Assembly (NCBI GenBank): GCA_002753505.1
Contig: PEAG01000011.1
Span: forward strand, 1-64,000
Length of the DNA stretch: 64,000 bases
DNA from: Magnetococcales bacterium HCHbin5
GTDB taxonomy: Bacteria > Pseudomonadota > Magnetococcia > Magnetococcales > Magnetaquicoccaceae
Reading direction: 5' to 3'
Positions 36,854 through 45,613 of this stretch are shown here, piece by piece. The notes beneath the pieces were generated by a model. It saw only the letters and a program-made list of their open reading frames with translations. It had not been told where the DNA came from and did no database searches. The translations under genes were made by a program, and so were the position numbers. Numbering within the stretch: the stretch's first letter is position 1; each line of letters begins with the position of its first letter.

Positions 36854-39003
36854 GCGGGGAAGGGTTTACCGATGCATTGCCCCCGGGAACAAAACTGCTC
36901 TGGTTTGATGTGATCAAGGTGTTGGGAAAGGGAGGGTTTGGTATCACCTACCTGGGCAAGGACAATAATCAGGGTCAACGGGTTGCCATCAAGGAGTATT
37001 TTCCTACCGCCTATGCCTCGCGGGGTTCCCATCTTGAGGTGACCCCCAACTCGCCTGCCGATGCCAAAACCTTTGACTGGGGGTTGGACCGGTTTCTGAA
37101 AGAGGCGCAAATTCTGGCGCAGTTCCAGCACCCGTGCATTGTCCGGGTGATCAGCTTTTTTCGCAGCGGTAACACCGCCTATATGGTGATGGAATATGTG
37201 GAGGGGGAGGGGCTGGACAGCCTGTTAAGGCGCAGCAAGGTGCTGGATGAGGCCTCTCTCAAAAAACTATTGCCTCTGTTGCTGGATGGGTTGGAGGTGT
37301 TGCACCGGGCCGATTATATTCACCGGGACATCAAGCCCCCCAATATTTTTATCAGAAAACAGAATGGGATGCCGGTTATCCTTGATTTTGGCTCGGCCCG
37401 GCAGTCGATGGCCGGGCGCGGGGGGCAGATGACCAGCCTGCTCAGCATGGGATACTCTCCCTTCGAGCAGTATGATTCCACCGGCAATCGCCAGGGCCCC
37501 TGGTCCGATATTTATGCTTTGGGGGGGGTGTTGTATCGTGCCGTCACCGGTCACAAACCCATGGAGGCCAGCATCCGGGTTGCAGCCCGTTTGCGCAATG
37601 CGCCGGATCCGCTGCCGTCGGCAGAGCAGATGGGCAAAGGTCAATACAGCCCGGAATTTTTGCGGGCGATAGACCGGGCGTTGATGGTGATGGAGAAGGA
37701 GCGTCCCCAGTCTGTTCGGGAGTGGCGACCCCTGTTGCTGGGCGCGCAGGAAGAGACGACTGTGACCACCACCTTTATGGCCCAGCAGGGGGAGGAGACG
37801 GGGACGCTGCAGACGGCCGGCAACAAAACCAATTGGCGCAACTTTATCTCTTCCCTGAATGCCTTTTCCAGCCGCTTGCCGGCCCAGGAGGGGTTGATCA
37901 GTGCCTTGCCGGATCTGGTCGCGCCCAAACCGGGGGATATGCAGCGCATCACCCCGCAGGAGGTTCGATCCGCTCCTGCCACGGCTACAACGACCGGGGA
38001 GGTGTCTGCTGCCTCGACCACCAATACAACAGGGTTGTCGAGCGGGGTCAGTGATACCAGGACAACGGTCAAAAGGGGAAGCCGGACCGTACTCGGCAAA
38101 GAGGATGCCGAGCGGATTGCCACGCTGCTGCGGGATGATTTCAAGCCCTTTGTTCCGGAGCCCCCCCCTCCGATGGAAACAGCACCACCCCAGCGGTTGC
38201 CCGGCACCCTGTGGGAAGAGCCTGCCACCAAAATGGCCTTTATCTGGGTGCCGGGGGGTGTTTTTGCCATGGGGGCCTCTCTGGCTGATGCCAGTCGCAA
38301 GGAGGATGAGGGGCCGGAACATGAGGTGGAGCTGGATGGGTTCTGGATCGCCAAATATCCGGTCACCTGGGGGTTGTGGCGGCGGATCATGGGGGATTAT
38401 CCTCCTGGCTTGTACATGCACTCCCGGGCAAACCACCCTGTGGAGCGCGTCTCCTGGTTGGATGTGCATAAATTTATCGACAAAATGGGCCGCATGACCG
38501 GCAGTCGGGATGTTTTCCGCTTGCCCACCGAGGCGGAGTGGGAGTATGCCGCCCGGGCCGGGGCCTATGCCCTGCCCTTGCTGGAAAAGTCCAGTTGGCA
38601 ATTCGGGACGGAAAAGCTGGCGGATCACGCCTGGTTCAGGGGAAACGCGCGTGGGCAATCCCATCCGGTCGGGGAGATGAAGGCCAATCCCTGGGGGATC
38701 CACGACATGTTGGGCAATGTTTGGGAGTGGGTGAGTGATCGTTATCAGGCGAATTATTATGAAATAAGCCCGCGGCTGAATCCCCAGGGGCCTCCGGCCC
38801 CTGCTTCGGGGTCGGAGCAGCCAGGCAAGTCACCATCGCCCGTCAGCCGGTTTGCCAGGGTGACTCCCCCTCGGGAGATGCGGGTGGCGCGGGGAGGGGG
38901 ATTCAACAGCATACCCCAGGAGTGTTGGCCGACCAGTCGGTTGCGGATGGCAGAGAGTGCCAGCGCGGTCACGGTGGGGTTTCGCCTGGTGCGTCAGGAT
39001 TGA
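36850..39003 (+). CDS. Ser/Thr protein kinase fused to an FGE-sulfatase domain
   Basis: A 717-residue fusion. Residues about 15-290 are a Hanks-type kinase: glycine loop GKGGFGITYLG, lysine in VAIKEYF, catalytic HRDIKPPN and DFGSARQ. After a Ser/Thr/Pro-rich linker (about 300-440), residues 450-717 are a formylglycine-generating-enzyme-like (SUMF1) domain with FIWVPGGVFAMG, HEVELDGFWIAKYPVTW, LPTEAEWEYAARAG, NVWEWVSD and GFRLVRQD. No membrane segment, so the protein is cytoplasmic and may use the FGE-like part for binding. Similar kinase-FGE proteins occur in other bacteria. A hydrophobic partner gene overlaps its start. Confidence 0.9.
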   Translation: MSGEGFTDALPPGTKLLWFDVIKVLGKGGFGITYLGKDNNQGQRVAIKEYFPTAYASRGSHLEVTPNSPADAKTFDWGLDRFLKEAQILAQFQHPCIVRVISFFRSGNTAYMVMEYVEGEGLDSLLRRSKVLDEASLKKLLPLLLDGLEVLHRADYIHRDIKPPNIFIRKQNGMPVILDFGSARQSMAGRGGQMTSLLSMGYSPFEQYDSTGNRQGPWSDIYALGGVLYRAVTGHKPMEASIRVAARLRNAPDPLPSAEQMGKGQYSPEFLRAIDRALMVMEKERPQSVREWRPLLLGAQEETTVTTTFMAQQGEETGTLQTAGNKTNWRNFISSLNAFSSRLPAQEGLISALPDLVAPKPGDMQRITPQEVRSAPATATTTGEVSAASTTNTTGLSSGVSDTRTTVKRGSRTVLGKEDAERIATLLRDDFKPFVPEPPPPMETAPPQRLPGTLWEEPATKMAFIWVPGGVFAMGASLADASRKEDEGPEHEVELDGFWIAKYPVTWGLWRRIMGDYPPGLYMHSRANHPVERVSWLDVHKFIDKMGRMTGSRDVFRLPTEAEWEYAARAGAYALPLLEKSSWQFGTEKLADHAWFRGNARGQSHPVGEMKANPWGIHDMLGNVWEWVSDRYQANYYEISPRLNPQGPPAPASGSEQPGKSPSPVSRFARVTPPREMRVARGGGFNSIPQECWPTSRLRMAESASAVTVGFRLVRQD

Positions 39004-39016
39004 GGTTTAGCGTACC

Positions 39017-40174
39017 GTGCCCACTCTTATTGTGATTGACGGCTTGGAACAGTCCGTTGCCGAACCGGGATGGATGCCGGTGTTGGATCGATTGGCGGCG
39101 ACCGGTCGCAGCGGCCGGTTGCAGTTTGGCCGTGATCCCTGGTTTGAGCTGTTCGGTCATGCGGCACCCGAGTGGAGCGGTGCGGAACCGGATTTGCCGC
39201 TGGGGTATGCGGTGGCACTGGGTCTGACCGATCTGGCGGCAGCGGGTTGGCCGGATCCGGCCTTGAGTTGGTGCTGTTTGGGCTTTACCCATCTGTACAA
39301 AAAGCAGGATGATCTGATTTTTTTGTCCGCTGAGCGTACCGGGCAGAGTCGGGCGGTCTGTTGGGCCCTGGTGGAGGCTCTGTTGCCTGATATGGAGGCG
39401 GCGGGTTGGCGGTTGTATCCCCCTTCCCGGCAGGGTCCGTATGGAGTGCCGGTTTTTTTTCACGCCCCGGATCCGGGAAACCTGCTTCAGGCGCATACCC
39501 TGCCGATGGAGGCTCTGGAGGGAAAATCTTTTCGCAAACATGCCCCGACCGGGCCCTACGCCCGCGACCTGTTGTCATTATTGACGGTTGGCCAGCTGAT
39601 TCTGGCCCGCCATCCGATCAATCTGGAGCGGCAGCGGGCGGGGCGGGTGGCGTTGAATACCCCCTGGATATGGGGAATGGGGTCTGGGGTCGCCTGTGCG
39701 CCGCCCGTTGCGCCTGCCCGGCGGGGCTGTTGCTGGAGCTCCCATCCGGTCTGGGCCGGTTTGGCCCGGGGCAGTGGCCTGACGGTGGAGCCGTTGGATG
39801 AAGAGGCCGATTTTACCCCCTTGGTTGCCGCCCTTCATAAGGCTGCTGGCAGTGGGTGGGCTGTGTTGCACCTTTCCCAACCGGCACTGTTGGCGCGCCA
39901 TGGTCTGTTGGCGCAACGTCAGCACTGTTTGCAACGGATCAATGATCAACTGTTGGAGCCGTTAAGTCGCCAGTTGGCTTCGACAAAGGAGACGCTAATG
40001 ATCACCTCGACCTTTTCCCTTGTCCCGGAGGATTCGTCTGCCTTCCGCTCGTTTCCCTGGGTGCTGGCCTCCGGTGCGGCTCTGGGCCGCAGCCGACGCT
40101 TTTGGCAGCGGGGCCGCCTGGGGGTCGGGCCGGTGTTGGGTCCCGAGCAGGTTTGGTCCCTGTGTGAGATATGA
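39017..40174 (+). CDS. iPGM-superfamily protein (RpfE/COG4255-like)
   Basis: A 385-residue protein starting at GTG (MPTLIVIDGLEQSV). The block VALNTPWIWGMGSG resembles the ALNxxWxWGxG segment of archaeal-type phosphoglycerate mutase relatives (alkaline phosphatase superfamily). Length and position directly ahead of recJ match the RpfE-type conserved proteins of proteobacteria. The metal ligands of real mutases are not all evident, so enzymatic activity is unsure. Its stop overlaps the recJ start (ATGA). Confidence 0.55.
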   Translation: MPTLIVIDGLEQSVAEPGWMPVLDRLAATGRSGRLQFGRDPWFELFGHAAPEWSGAEPDLPLGYAVALGLTDLAAAGWPDPALSWCCLGFTHLYKKQDDLIFLSAERTGQSRAVCWALVEALLPDMEAAGWRLYPPSRQGPYGVPVFFHAPDPGNLLQAHTLPMEALEGKSFRKHAPTGPYARDLLSLLTVGQLILARHPINLERQRAGRVALNTPWIWGMGSGVACAPPVAPARRGCCWSSHPVWAGLARGSGLTVEPLDEEADFTPLVAALHKAAGSGWAVLHLSQPALLARHGLLAQRQHCLQRINDQLLEPLSRQLASTKETLMITSTFSLVPEDSSAFRSFPWVLASGAALGRSRRFWQRGRLGVGPVLGPEQVWSLCEI

Positions 40175-41946
40175 GGGTGGATTCGCACCTCTCTTTTATG
40201 GGCAGACGGTGGCAGTTGCGGGCAACGGCAACGGCAACCCATCGGCAACTGGCTGAAAAATTTGCGTTGAATCCCCTGTTTGCCACCATTCTGGCGGATC
40301 GCGGGCTGGAAGATGAGGCGGCGGTGGAGGCTTTTTTGCAGCCTCGCCTGCAGCAGTTGCTGGACCCGTTGTCCTTGCTGGATATGGACAAGGCGGTGGA
40401 ACGGTTGATCCGGGCGGTGGAGGCGGGGGAGTCCATCGCGGTGTTTGGGGATTATGATGTGGACGGTGTCACCTCATCTGCCTTGCTGATCCGTTATTTC
40501 CGGGCGTTGGGGATGGAGTTGCGGGTCTATATTCCCGACCGGATGACCGAGGGGTATGGTCCCAATGTGCAGGCCATGCGCATCCTGGCCCAGGAGGGGG
40601 TGCGGGTGGTGATCACGGTGGATTGTGGTGCCACTGCCGTCGAGGCTTTGGAGGCGGCGCGCCAGGTGGGGTTGGAGGTGATTGTCACCGATCATCACCA
40701 GATGCGCGGTGCGTTGCCCGCTGCGCTTGCCATCATCAATCCCAATCGACCGGATGAAACCTTTCCCTACAAGAACATGGCCGGGGTGGGGGTGGCCTTT
40801 TATCTGCTGATGGCGTTGAATCGGGGTTTGCGGCAGCGGCACTGGTTTGCGGATGGGCGACCGGAGCCGCAACTGAAACAGTGGTTGGATCTGGTGGCGA
40901 TCGGGACCATTGCCGATGTGGCGGGATTGACCGGCTTGAACCGTATTCTGGTGGCCCATGGCCTGCGGGGGAGCAGCGACCCCACCCAGGTGGGGTTGCA
41001 GGCATTGAAAGAGTCTGCCCGTCTGATGGGAACGCTGCGGGCGGGCCAGGTGGCTTTCCAACTGGGCCCGCGGATCAATGCCGGTGGACGCTTGAACCGG
41101 GGCATGTTGGGGGTGGAGTTGTTGACGACAGAGGATGCGGAGCGGGCGCGGATGCTGGCGGAGGAGCTGGAAGGCTATAACCGGGACCGCCAACTGCTGG
41201 AGGAGCGCATGTTGCGGCAGGCCCTGGAACAGGTGGCAAACGCGGGGGCAGCCGGAGAGCGGTTTGGTTGGGTTGTGGCGGCCGAGGGGTGGCATCCCGG
41301 GGTGATCGGCGTGGTGGCCTCCCGGTTGGCAGAGCGGCTTTATCGGCCTGTGATCGTGATCGCCCTGGATGGTCATGGCAAGGGCAAGGGGTCCGGGCGG
41401 TCCATTCCGGGGGTGAATCTGTTGGCTGCGGTGGAGGCGGCTGCGCCGTTGTTGACCGCTTTTGGTGGCCATCGGGCGGCGGCCGGCCTGAGCCTGGAGC
41501 TGCAAAATCTGGAGCCGTTTACCGATGTTTTCAATCGCGCCATTGGCGAGCAACTGGTGCCGGGCCTGTTGGATCCGGTACTCCATTTTGACGGGGCATT
41601 GCCTTTGACCGCGATCAGCCGCAGCCTGGTGGGCCATTTTGATCGTTTGAACCCCTTTGGGCAGGGTAATCCGGAGCCGGTGGTGGTGCTGGAAAATGTG
41701 CGGGTGGTGGAGGCGCGTCTGCTGAAAGATCGTCATGTCAAATGTTTCCTGGCCGATACCCAGGATAATGTACTGGATGCCATTGCCTTTCAGGCCTGGC
41801 CGGGTCCGCTGGGTGAGGGGTTGCGGTTGGGGGTTGGTCGTCTGGATGTGGCTGGAACCTGTTCGATCAACAGTTTTCGGGATCGGGAGAGTGTGCAGAT
41901 GATCATCAAGGATGCCCGACCCGTTCAGGGAAGCTCCCGCCTATAG
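40171..41946 (+). CDS. recJ: Single-stranded-DNA-specific exonuclease RecJ
   Basis: A 591-residue RecJ of the DHH phosphoesterase family. Metal-binding motifs seen: FGDYDVDGVTSSA (motif I), VDCGA (II), VTDHHQMRG (III, the DHH), GTIADVA (IV). The DHHA1 domain carries GGHRAAAGLS. RecJ degrades 5'-to-3' single strands in RecFOR repair and mismatch repair. The length is the E. coli one (577) plus a short N-terminal extension. Confidence 0.97.
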   Translation: MRVDSHLSFMGRRWQLRATATATHRQLAEKFALNPLFATILADRGLEDEAAVEAFLQPRLQQLLDPLSLLDMDKAVERLIRAVEAGESIAVFGDYDVDGVTSSALLIRYFRALGMELRVYIPDRMTEGYGPNVQAMRILAQEGVRVVITVDCGATAVEALEAARQVGLEVIVTDHHQMRGALPAALAIINPNRPDETFPYKNMAGVGVAFYLLMALNRGLRQRHWFADGRPEPQLKQWLDLVAIGTIADVAGLTGLNRILVAHGLRGSSDPTQVGLQALKESARLMGTLRAGQVAFQLGPRINAGGRLNRGMLGVELLTTEDAERARMLAEELEGYNRDRQLLEERMLRQALEQVANAGAAGERFGWVVAAEGWHPGVIGVVASRLAERLYRPVIVIALDGHGKGKGSGRSIPGVNLLAAVEAAAPLLTAFGGHRAAAGLSLELQNLEPFTDVFNRAIGEQLVPGLLDPVLHFDGALPLTAISRSLVGHFDRLNPFGQGNPEPVVVLENVRVVEARLLKDRHVKCFLADTQDNVLDAIAFQAWPGPLGEGLRLGVGRLDVAGTCSINSFRDRESVQMIIKDARPVQGSSRL

Positions 41947-42022
41947 GCGGTGGGCAACAGGATGGCGATCTGTTTTCAGACCCCTGCAATGGGTTGAAAA
42001 AATTTAATGGTAAGGAGTGAAA

Positions 42023-42448
42023 ATGCGCGAACAACCGGACTATTACTATGATCAGTCCTCGGTGATACCCGTGCGCCGCCAGGGAGATTCCTTCAAGGTG
42101 TTGATGATCTCCTCGCGGAAGGGCAAGCGGTGGATCTTTCCCAAGGGCATTATTGAATCGGATCTTTCGCCGGCCGACTCTGCCGCCAAAGAGGCTTTGG
42201 AAGAGGCAGGGGTGGCGGGGGTGGTATTGCCTGAAATGTTGGGGCGGTATCGGTATTATAAATGGGGCGATTACTGCGACGTTCAGGTCTTTGTCCTGCG
42301 GGTGACGGAGGTTTTGGATGTTTGGCTGGAAGATTTTCGCCAGCGGGCCTGGCTGGATTGGGAGGATGCCATGGGACGGGTTGAGGAGACGGAGTTGCAG
42401 GCCCTGTTGCAGAGCCTGCCTGACCACCTGGAGCAGTATGAATCATGA
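42023..42448 (+). CDS. Nudix hydrolase
   Basis: A 141-residue Nudix protein; the box reads PKGIIE ... SAAKEALEEAGV, with Lys in place of the usual Arg and no Glu at the first box position. The layout (WIFPKG) is like dinucleoside or diphosphoinositol polyphosphate hydrolases. An AAGGAG site lies six bases ahead of the ATG. The last bases overlap the MurL start. Confidence 0.88.
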   Translation: MREQPDYYYDQSSVIPVRRQGDSFKVLMISSRKGKRWIFPKGIIESDLSPADSAAKEALEEAGVAGVVLPEMLGRYRYYKWGDYCDVQVFVLRVTEVLDVWLEDFRQRAWLDWEDAMGRVEETELQALLQSLPDHLEQYES

Positions 42449-43824
42449 TGGATCAGCCCGCAAACCGGTCGGGACAAGCCGATTATCAGCGGTTTGAATT
42501 TTTGCACTTTGACAGTCAGGGTCATACGGCACGTTTTTATTATCAGTTGTCTGGCGATCGGGTGGCACCGATCCGTTTCGAGGAGCGATTGGAGTGGCCG
42601 CTGGAGCTGCCCGCCCCGGACCAGGGGGATCCGGCTGTCTATCGATGCCTGGGCAATATTCATCGCATGCTGGGCATCTCCTACTATAAAAGCTGTTGCC
42701 CCGCTGAAATCATTCTCCATGGGGAACCGTTGAGCCCCCCGGAGGCCGATTTTTGGGAGCAGGTTTATACCTTTGGTTTGGGGGAATTTTTTTATCGCAA
42801 CGACCTGGATCCCCGTGGGCGGGTACGCTTTCCCCGCCGGGGTTCCGAGCGGCCTCCGCTGGTCTGCCGCAGGCCGGCGACGGAGCGGGTGTTGTTGCTG
42901 ATCGGGGGAGGCAAGGATTCGGCGGTCTCCTATGAGATGATTCGGGCCTCCGGGGTGCCGGTGGATCTGTTTTCGTTGGGATCGGCTCCCTGGATTCAGC
43001 GGTTGGCGGCGGCTTTTGGGGCTCCGCATCGGGTGGTGGGGCGGCAGTTGGACCCCCAACTGTTTCAATTGAACCGGGCGGGGGCTTATAACGGTCATAT
43101 TCCCATCTCTGCCTGTATTGCTTTTATTGGTGTGCTGGTGGCCATGGTTGGGGGGTATTCGGCGGTGGTGGCCTCCAACGAGCGCACCGCCTCCTATGGC
43201 AATTTGAACTGGCATGGGATGGAGATCAATCACCAGTGGAGCAAAGGGTTGGGGTTTGAGCAGGCGTTTCAGGCTTTGCAGCGGGCGCAGTTGGTGGAGG
43301 GTCCGGACTATTTCAGTCTGTTGCGGCCTTTGAGCGAGTTGGCCATTTGTGGACTGTTTGCCCGGCGTGGTCGTTATTTTGCGGATTTTACCTCTTGCAA
43401 TACCAATTTTCAACTGGGGGATACCCGGCAGACGCCCCGCTGGTGTGGTCGCTGTCCCAAATGTATTTTTGTCTATGTGATGTTGGCTCCCCATCTGGAA
43501 CCGGCACCGTTGCAGGCCATTTTTGGGGCGGATCTGTTGGCTGATGCGGCCAATCTGCCCATGTTGGAGGCGTTGATCGGTTTGAGTGGTCACAAGCCGT
43601 TCGAGTGTGTGGGCAGCCCGGAGGAGGTGTTGGCGGCTCTGTCCGAGTTGGTGCGGCAGGGGCGGTTGCAGTTGACGCCGGTCTATCCTCTGTATGAGGC
43701 GGCGTTGGCGAAGCCGGGGGTCGACATCGGGGGGTTGTGGGAGGCTCAGTTGTTGGCTGGGCCGGAGTCGGCCTTTTCCCCGGTCTGGAGGGCGCGTTTT
43801 GATGCCTATTTGCGATCTTGTTAA
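42445..43824 (+). CDS. murL: MurL-type UDP-MurNAc-L-Ala-L-Glu epimerase
   Basis: A 459-residue cytoplasmic protein with a PP-loop-type ATP motif (LLLIGGGKDSAVSYEM, about residues 150-165), a SNERTASYGNLNW block and a CxxC pair (WCGRCPKC). These and its pairing with a MurD-like ligase fit MurL, which epimerises the terminal L-Glu of UDP-MurNAc-L-Ala-L-Glu to D-Glu using ATP. The pathway was described in Xanthomonas and replaces glutamate racemase (MurI). The assignment rests on family pattern and neighbourhood; it overlaps the NUDIX stop (ATGA) and the next gene by 23 bases. Confidence 0.85.
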   Translation: MMDQPANRSGQADYQRFEFLHFDSQGHTARFYYQLSGDRVAPIRFEERLEWPLELPAPDQGDPAVYRCLGNIHRMLGISYYKSCCPAEIILHGEPLSPPEADFWEQVYTFGLGEFFYRNDLDPRGRVRFPRRGSERPPLVCRRPATERVLLLIGGGKDSAVSYEMIRASGVPVDLFSLGSAPWIQRLAAAFGAPHRVVGRQLDPQLFQLNRAGAYNGHIPISACIAFIGVLVAMVGGYSAVVASNERTASYGNLNWHGMEINHQWSKGLGFEQAFQALQRAQLVEGPDYFSLLRPLSELAICGLFARRGRYFADFTSCNTNFQLGDTRQTPRWCGRCPKCIFVYVMLAPHLEPAPLQAIFGADLLADAANLPMLEALIGLSGHKPFECVGSPEEVLAALSELVRQGRLQLTPVYPLYEAALAKPGVDIGGLWEAQLLAGPESAFSPVWRARFDAYLRSC

Positions 43825-45154
43825 TCGTCGTGTGGGTATTCTGGGGATGGGTGTGGAGGGGAGTGCGCTGCTGACGGCGTTGCGTCGGGCGGGGCATGAT
43901 CTGCCGGTGCATCTGTTTACCGAGCGCGATTTTGTGCCGGTGGCGGCGCAGGGGCCGGTGGTTTGTTGGCAGGGGGAGGGTTGGGCGCAGGGGTTGGCGG
44001 CGGTGGATGTTTTGGTGCGTTCTCCGGGTTTTGCTCCCACCCATCCGGTGCGTCTGTTGGCGGATGATCTGGGTTTGCCCCAGACCACGCCCACCAATTT
44101 GTACATGGAGGCGGTACGGCAGGCCGGTTTGCCTGTTGTGGGCATTACCGGCAGCAAGGGGAAGAGTACCACCAGCACCCTGTTGTATCAAACCCTGCGG
44201 GAGGCGGGTTTGTCGGTGCAGTTGTTGGGCAATATCGGGGTGGCGGCGTTGGATCATCTGGAGTGGGTGTTGGCGCAGCGGGCGATTACGGTGTTCGAGT
44301 TGTCCAGTTATCAATGTGCAGATTTGACGGTGGGGCCATCGATTGCGGTTTTGTTGAATCTGTTTCCCGAGCATATGGATTGGCATGGTTCGGTGGAGGC
44401 CTATTATCGGGCCAAGTTGCGGATTGCCACCACCCAGAGGCCGGGGGATCTGTTGCGCATTGACCATCGTTCGGTTGCCTGGATGGAGCGGTGTCGACCG
44501 GTTTTGGTTGAGGAGCAGATTCATCTTCCATCGGCTTTTCATTTTGCCGATGGTTGGTTTTGCCGGGGTGCGGAGCGGCTGTTCAGTGATGGTCGGATGC
44601 GTTTGCCGGGGCAGCATAATCGGGAAAACAGTTGTGCGGTTCTGGCGGTGGTGGAGTTGTTTGGTATTGGTCATGAGCCGTTGCAGCGGGTATTGGAGCG
44701 GTTTGAGGGGTTGCCTTATCGGTTGGCGGACCTGGGGTATCATGGGGGTATTCGGTGGATCAATGATGCCATTTCCACCGCACCGGAGGCGACGGTGGTG
44801 GCGTTGCAGGCGTTTGGTGCCGAGGTTGCGACCTTGATTGCGGGTGGGAAGGATCGGGGGTTTGATTATACGCCGTTGGTGGAGGTATTGGCTGGTTCTG
44901 CGGTATGTCATTTGATTGTGTTGCCGGAGACGGGTGCGGTTATTGCGGCGTTGGTACGGCAGCGGGGGTTGCCGCATATTGTGGTGAGTGAGGTGGCCAA
45001 TCTGGCTGCAGCGGTGCAGCGGGCGGTGGAGGTGACGCCGGTGGGGCGGATCGTTCTTTTTTCCCCGGGGGCTCCCAGTTACAATCAGTTTGCCAATTTT
45101 GAGGAGCGTGGCAGGGCGTTGGCGGCCTTGATCGGGCCGGCTGATCTGGTCTGA
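43802..45154 (+). CDS. murD: MurD2: L-glutamate-adding Mur ligase
   Basis: A 450-residue MurD-family ligase with ATP loop GITGSKGKSTTSTL, the ELSSYQ block, and NLFPEHMDWHGS. The C-terminal domain ends NQFANFEERG, typical for MurD. Next to MurL, it is likely the MurD2 form that ligates L-Glu rather than D-Glu to UDP-MurNAc-L-Ala. The start lies inside murL, at ATG of MPICDLVNRRVGILGMG; longer in-frame starts are non-homologous. A full hairpin element starts 14 bases after its stop. Confidence 0.85.
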   Translation: MPICDLVNRRVGILGMGVEGSALLTALRRAGHDLPVHLFTERDFVPVAAQGPVVCWQGEGWAQGLAAVDVLVRSPGFAPTHPVRLLADDLGLPQTTPTNLYMEAVRQAGLPVVGITGSKGKSTTSTLLYQTLREAGLSVQLLGNIGVAALDHLEWVLAQRAITVFELSSYQCADLTVGPSIAVLLNLFPEHMDWHGSVEAYYRAKLRIATTQRPGDLLRIDHRSVAWMERCRPVLVEEQIHLPSAFHFADGWFCRGAERLFSDGRMRLPGQHNRENSCAVLAVVELFGIGHEPLQRVLERFEGLPYRLADLGYHGGIRWINDAISTAPEATVVALQAFGAEVATLIAGGKDRGFDYTPLVEVLAGSAVCHLIVLPETGAVIAALVRQRGLPHIVVSEVANLAAAVQRAVEVTPVGRIVLFSPGAPSYNQFANFEERGRALAALIGPADLV

Positions 45155-45167
45155 TCTTTTAAAACAA

Positions 45168-45609
45168 TTGCAGGGGTCCGGGGACCGTCACGGTCCCCGG
45201 TGGGGTGCAGGGGCAAAGCCCCTGCATGTAACGGGCGCGCTTTCTCGTAAGCCCATTTGCGCAGCAAATGGGCGCAGCGCGCCCAAAACGCCCCGCAGGG
45301 GCACTCCTGGAGGGCGGCAGCCCGACCGAGAGCTGGCCAAATTGGGTGTGGCTTGGAGAAAAAACACTCCTGGCCTTGTGTCAGATAAAAAACGGAATAT
45401 CCGAACCTTCTGCTTTCTTATCCAGGCATTGTCCATAACATAACCGTGCGCGTCGGGCTGCCGCCCTCCCAAGGTCGCCCCTGCGGGGCGGTTTTGTGCG
45501 CGTTGCGCAAATTTTCTGCGAAAATTTGCTTTGGGAAAACGCGCAGTTCATGCAGGGGCTTTGCCCCTGCACCCCACCGGGGAGCGTGACGCTCCCCGGA
45601 CCCCTGCAA
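45168..45609. repeat. Composite hairpin repeat, copy 2
   Basis: A 442-bp copy in the same orientation as copy 1. The left arm has the GCCCATTTGC/GCAAATGGGC hairpin and outer GGGCGCGC stem; the right arm has GCAAATTTTC/GAAAATTTGC and outer TGCGCG/CGCGCA. The outermost right hairpin is GGGGAGCGTGACGCTCCCC instead of GGGGACCGT...: both halves changed together. The centre has no direct repeats. It occupies the whole gap between murD2 and the radical SAM gene. Confidence 0.93.
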
Positions 45610-45613
45610 TTGT

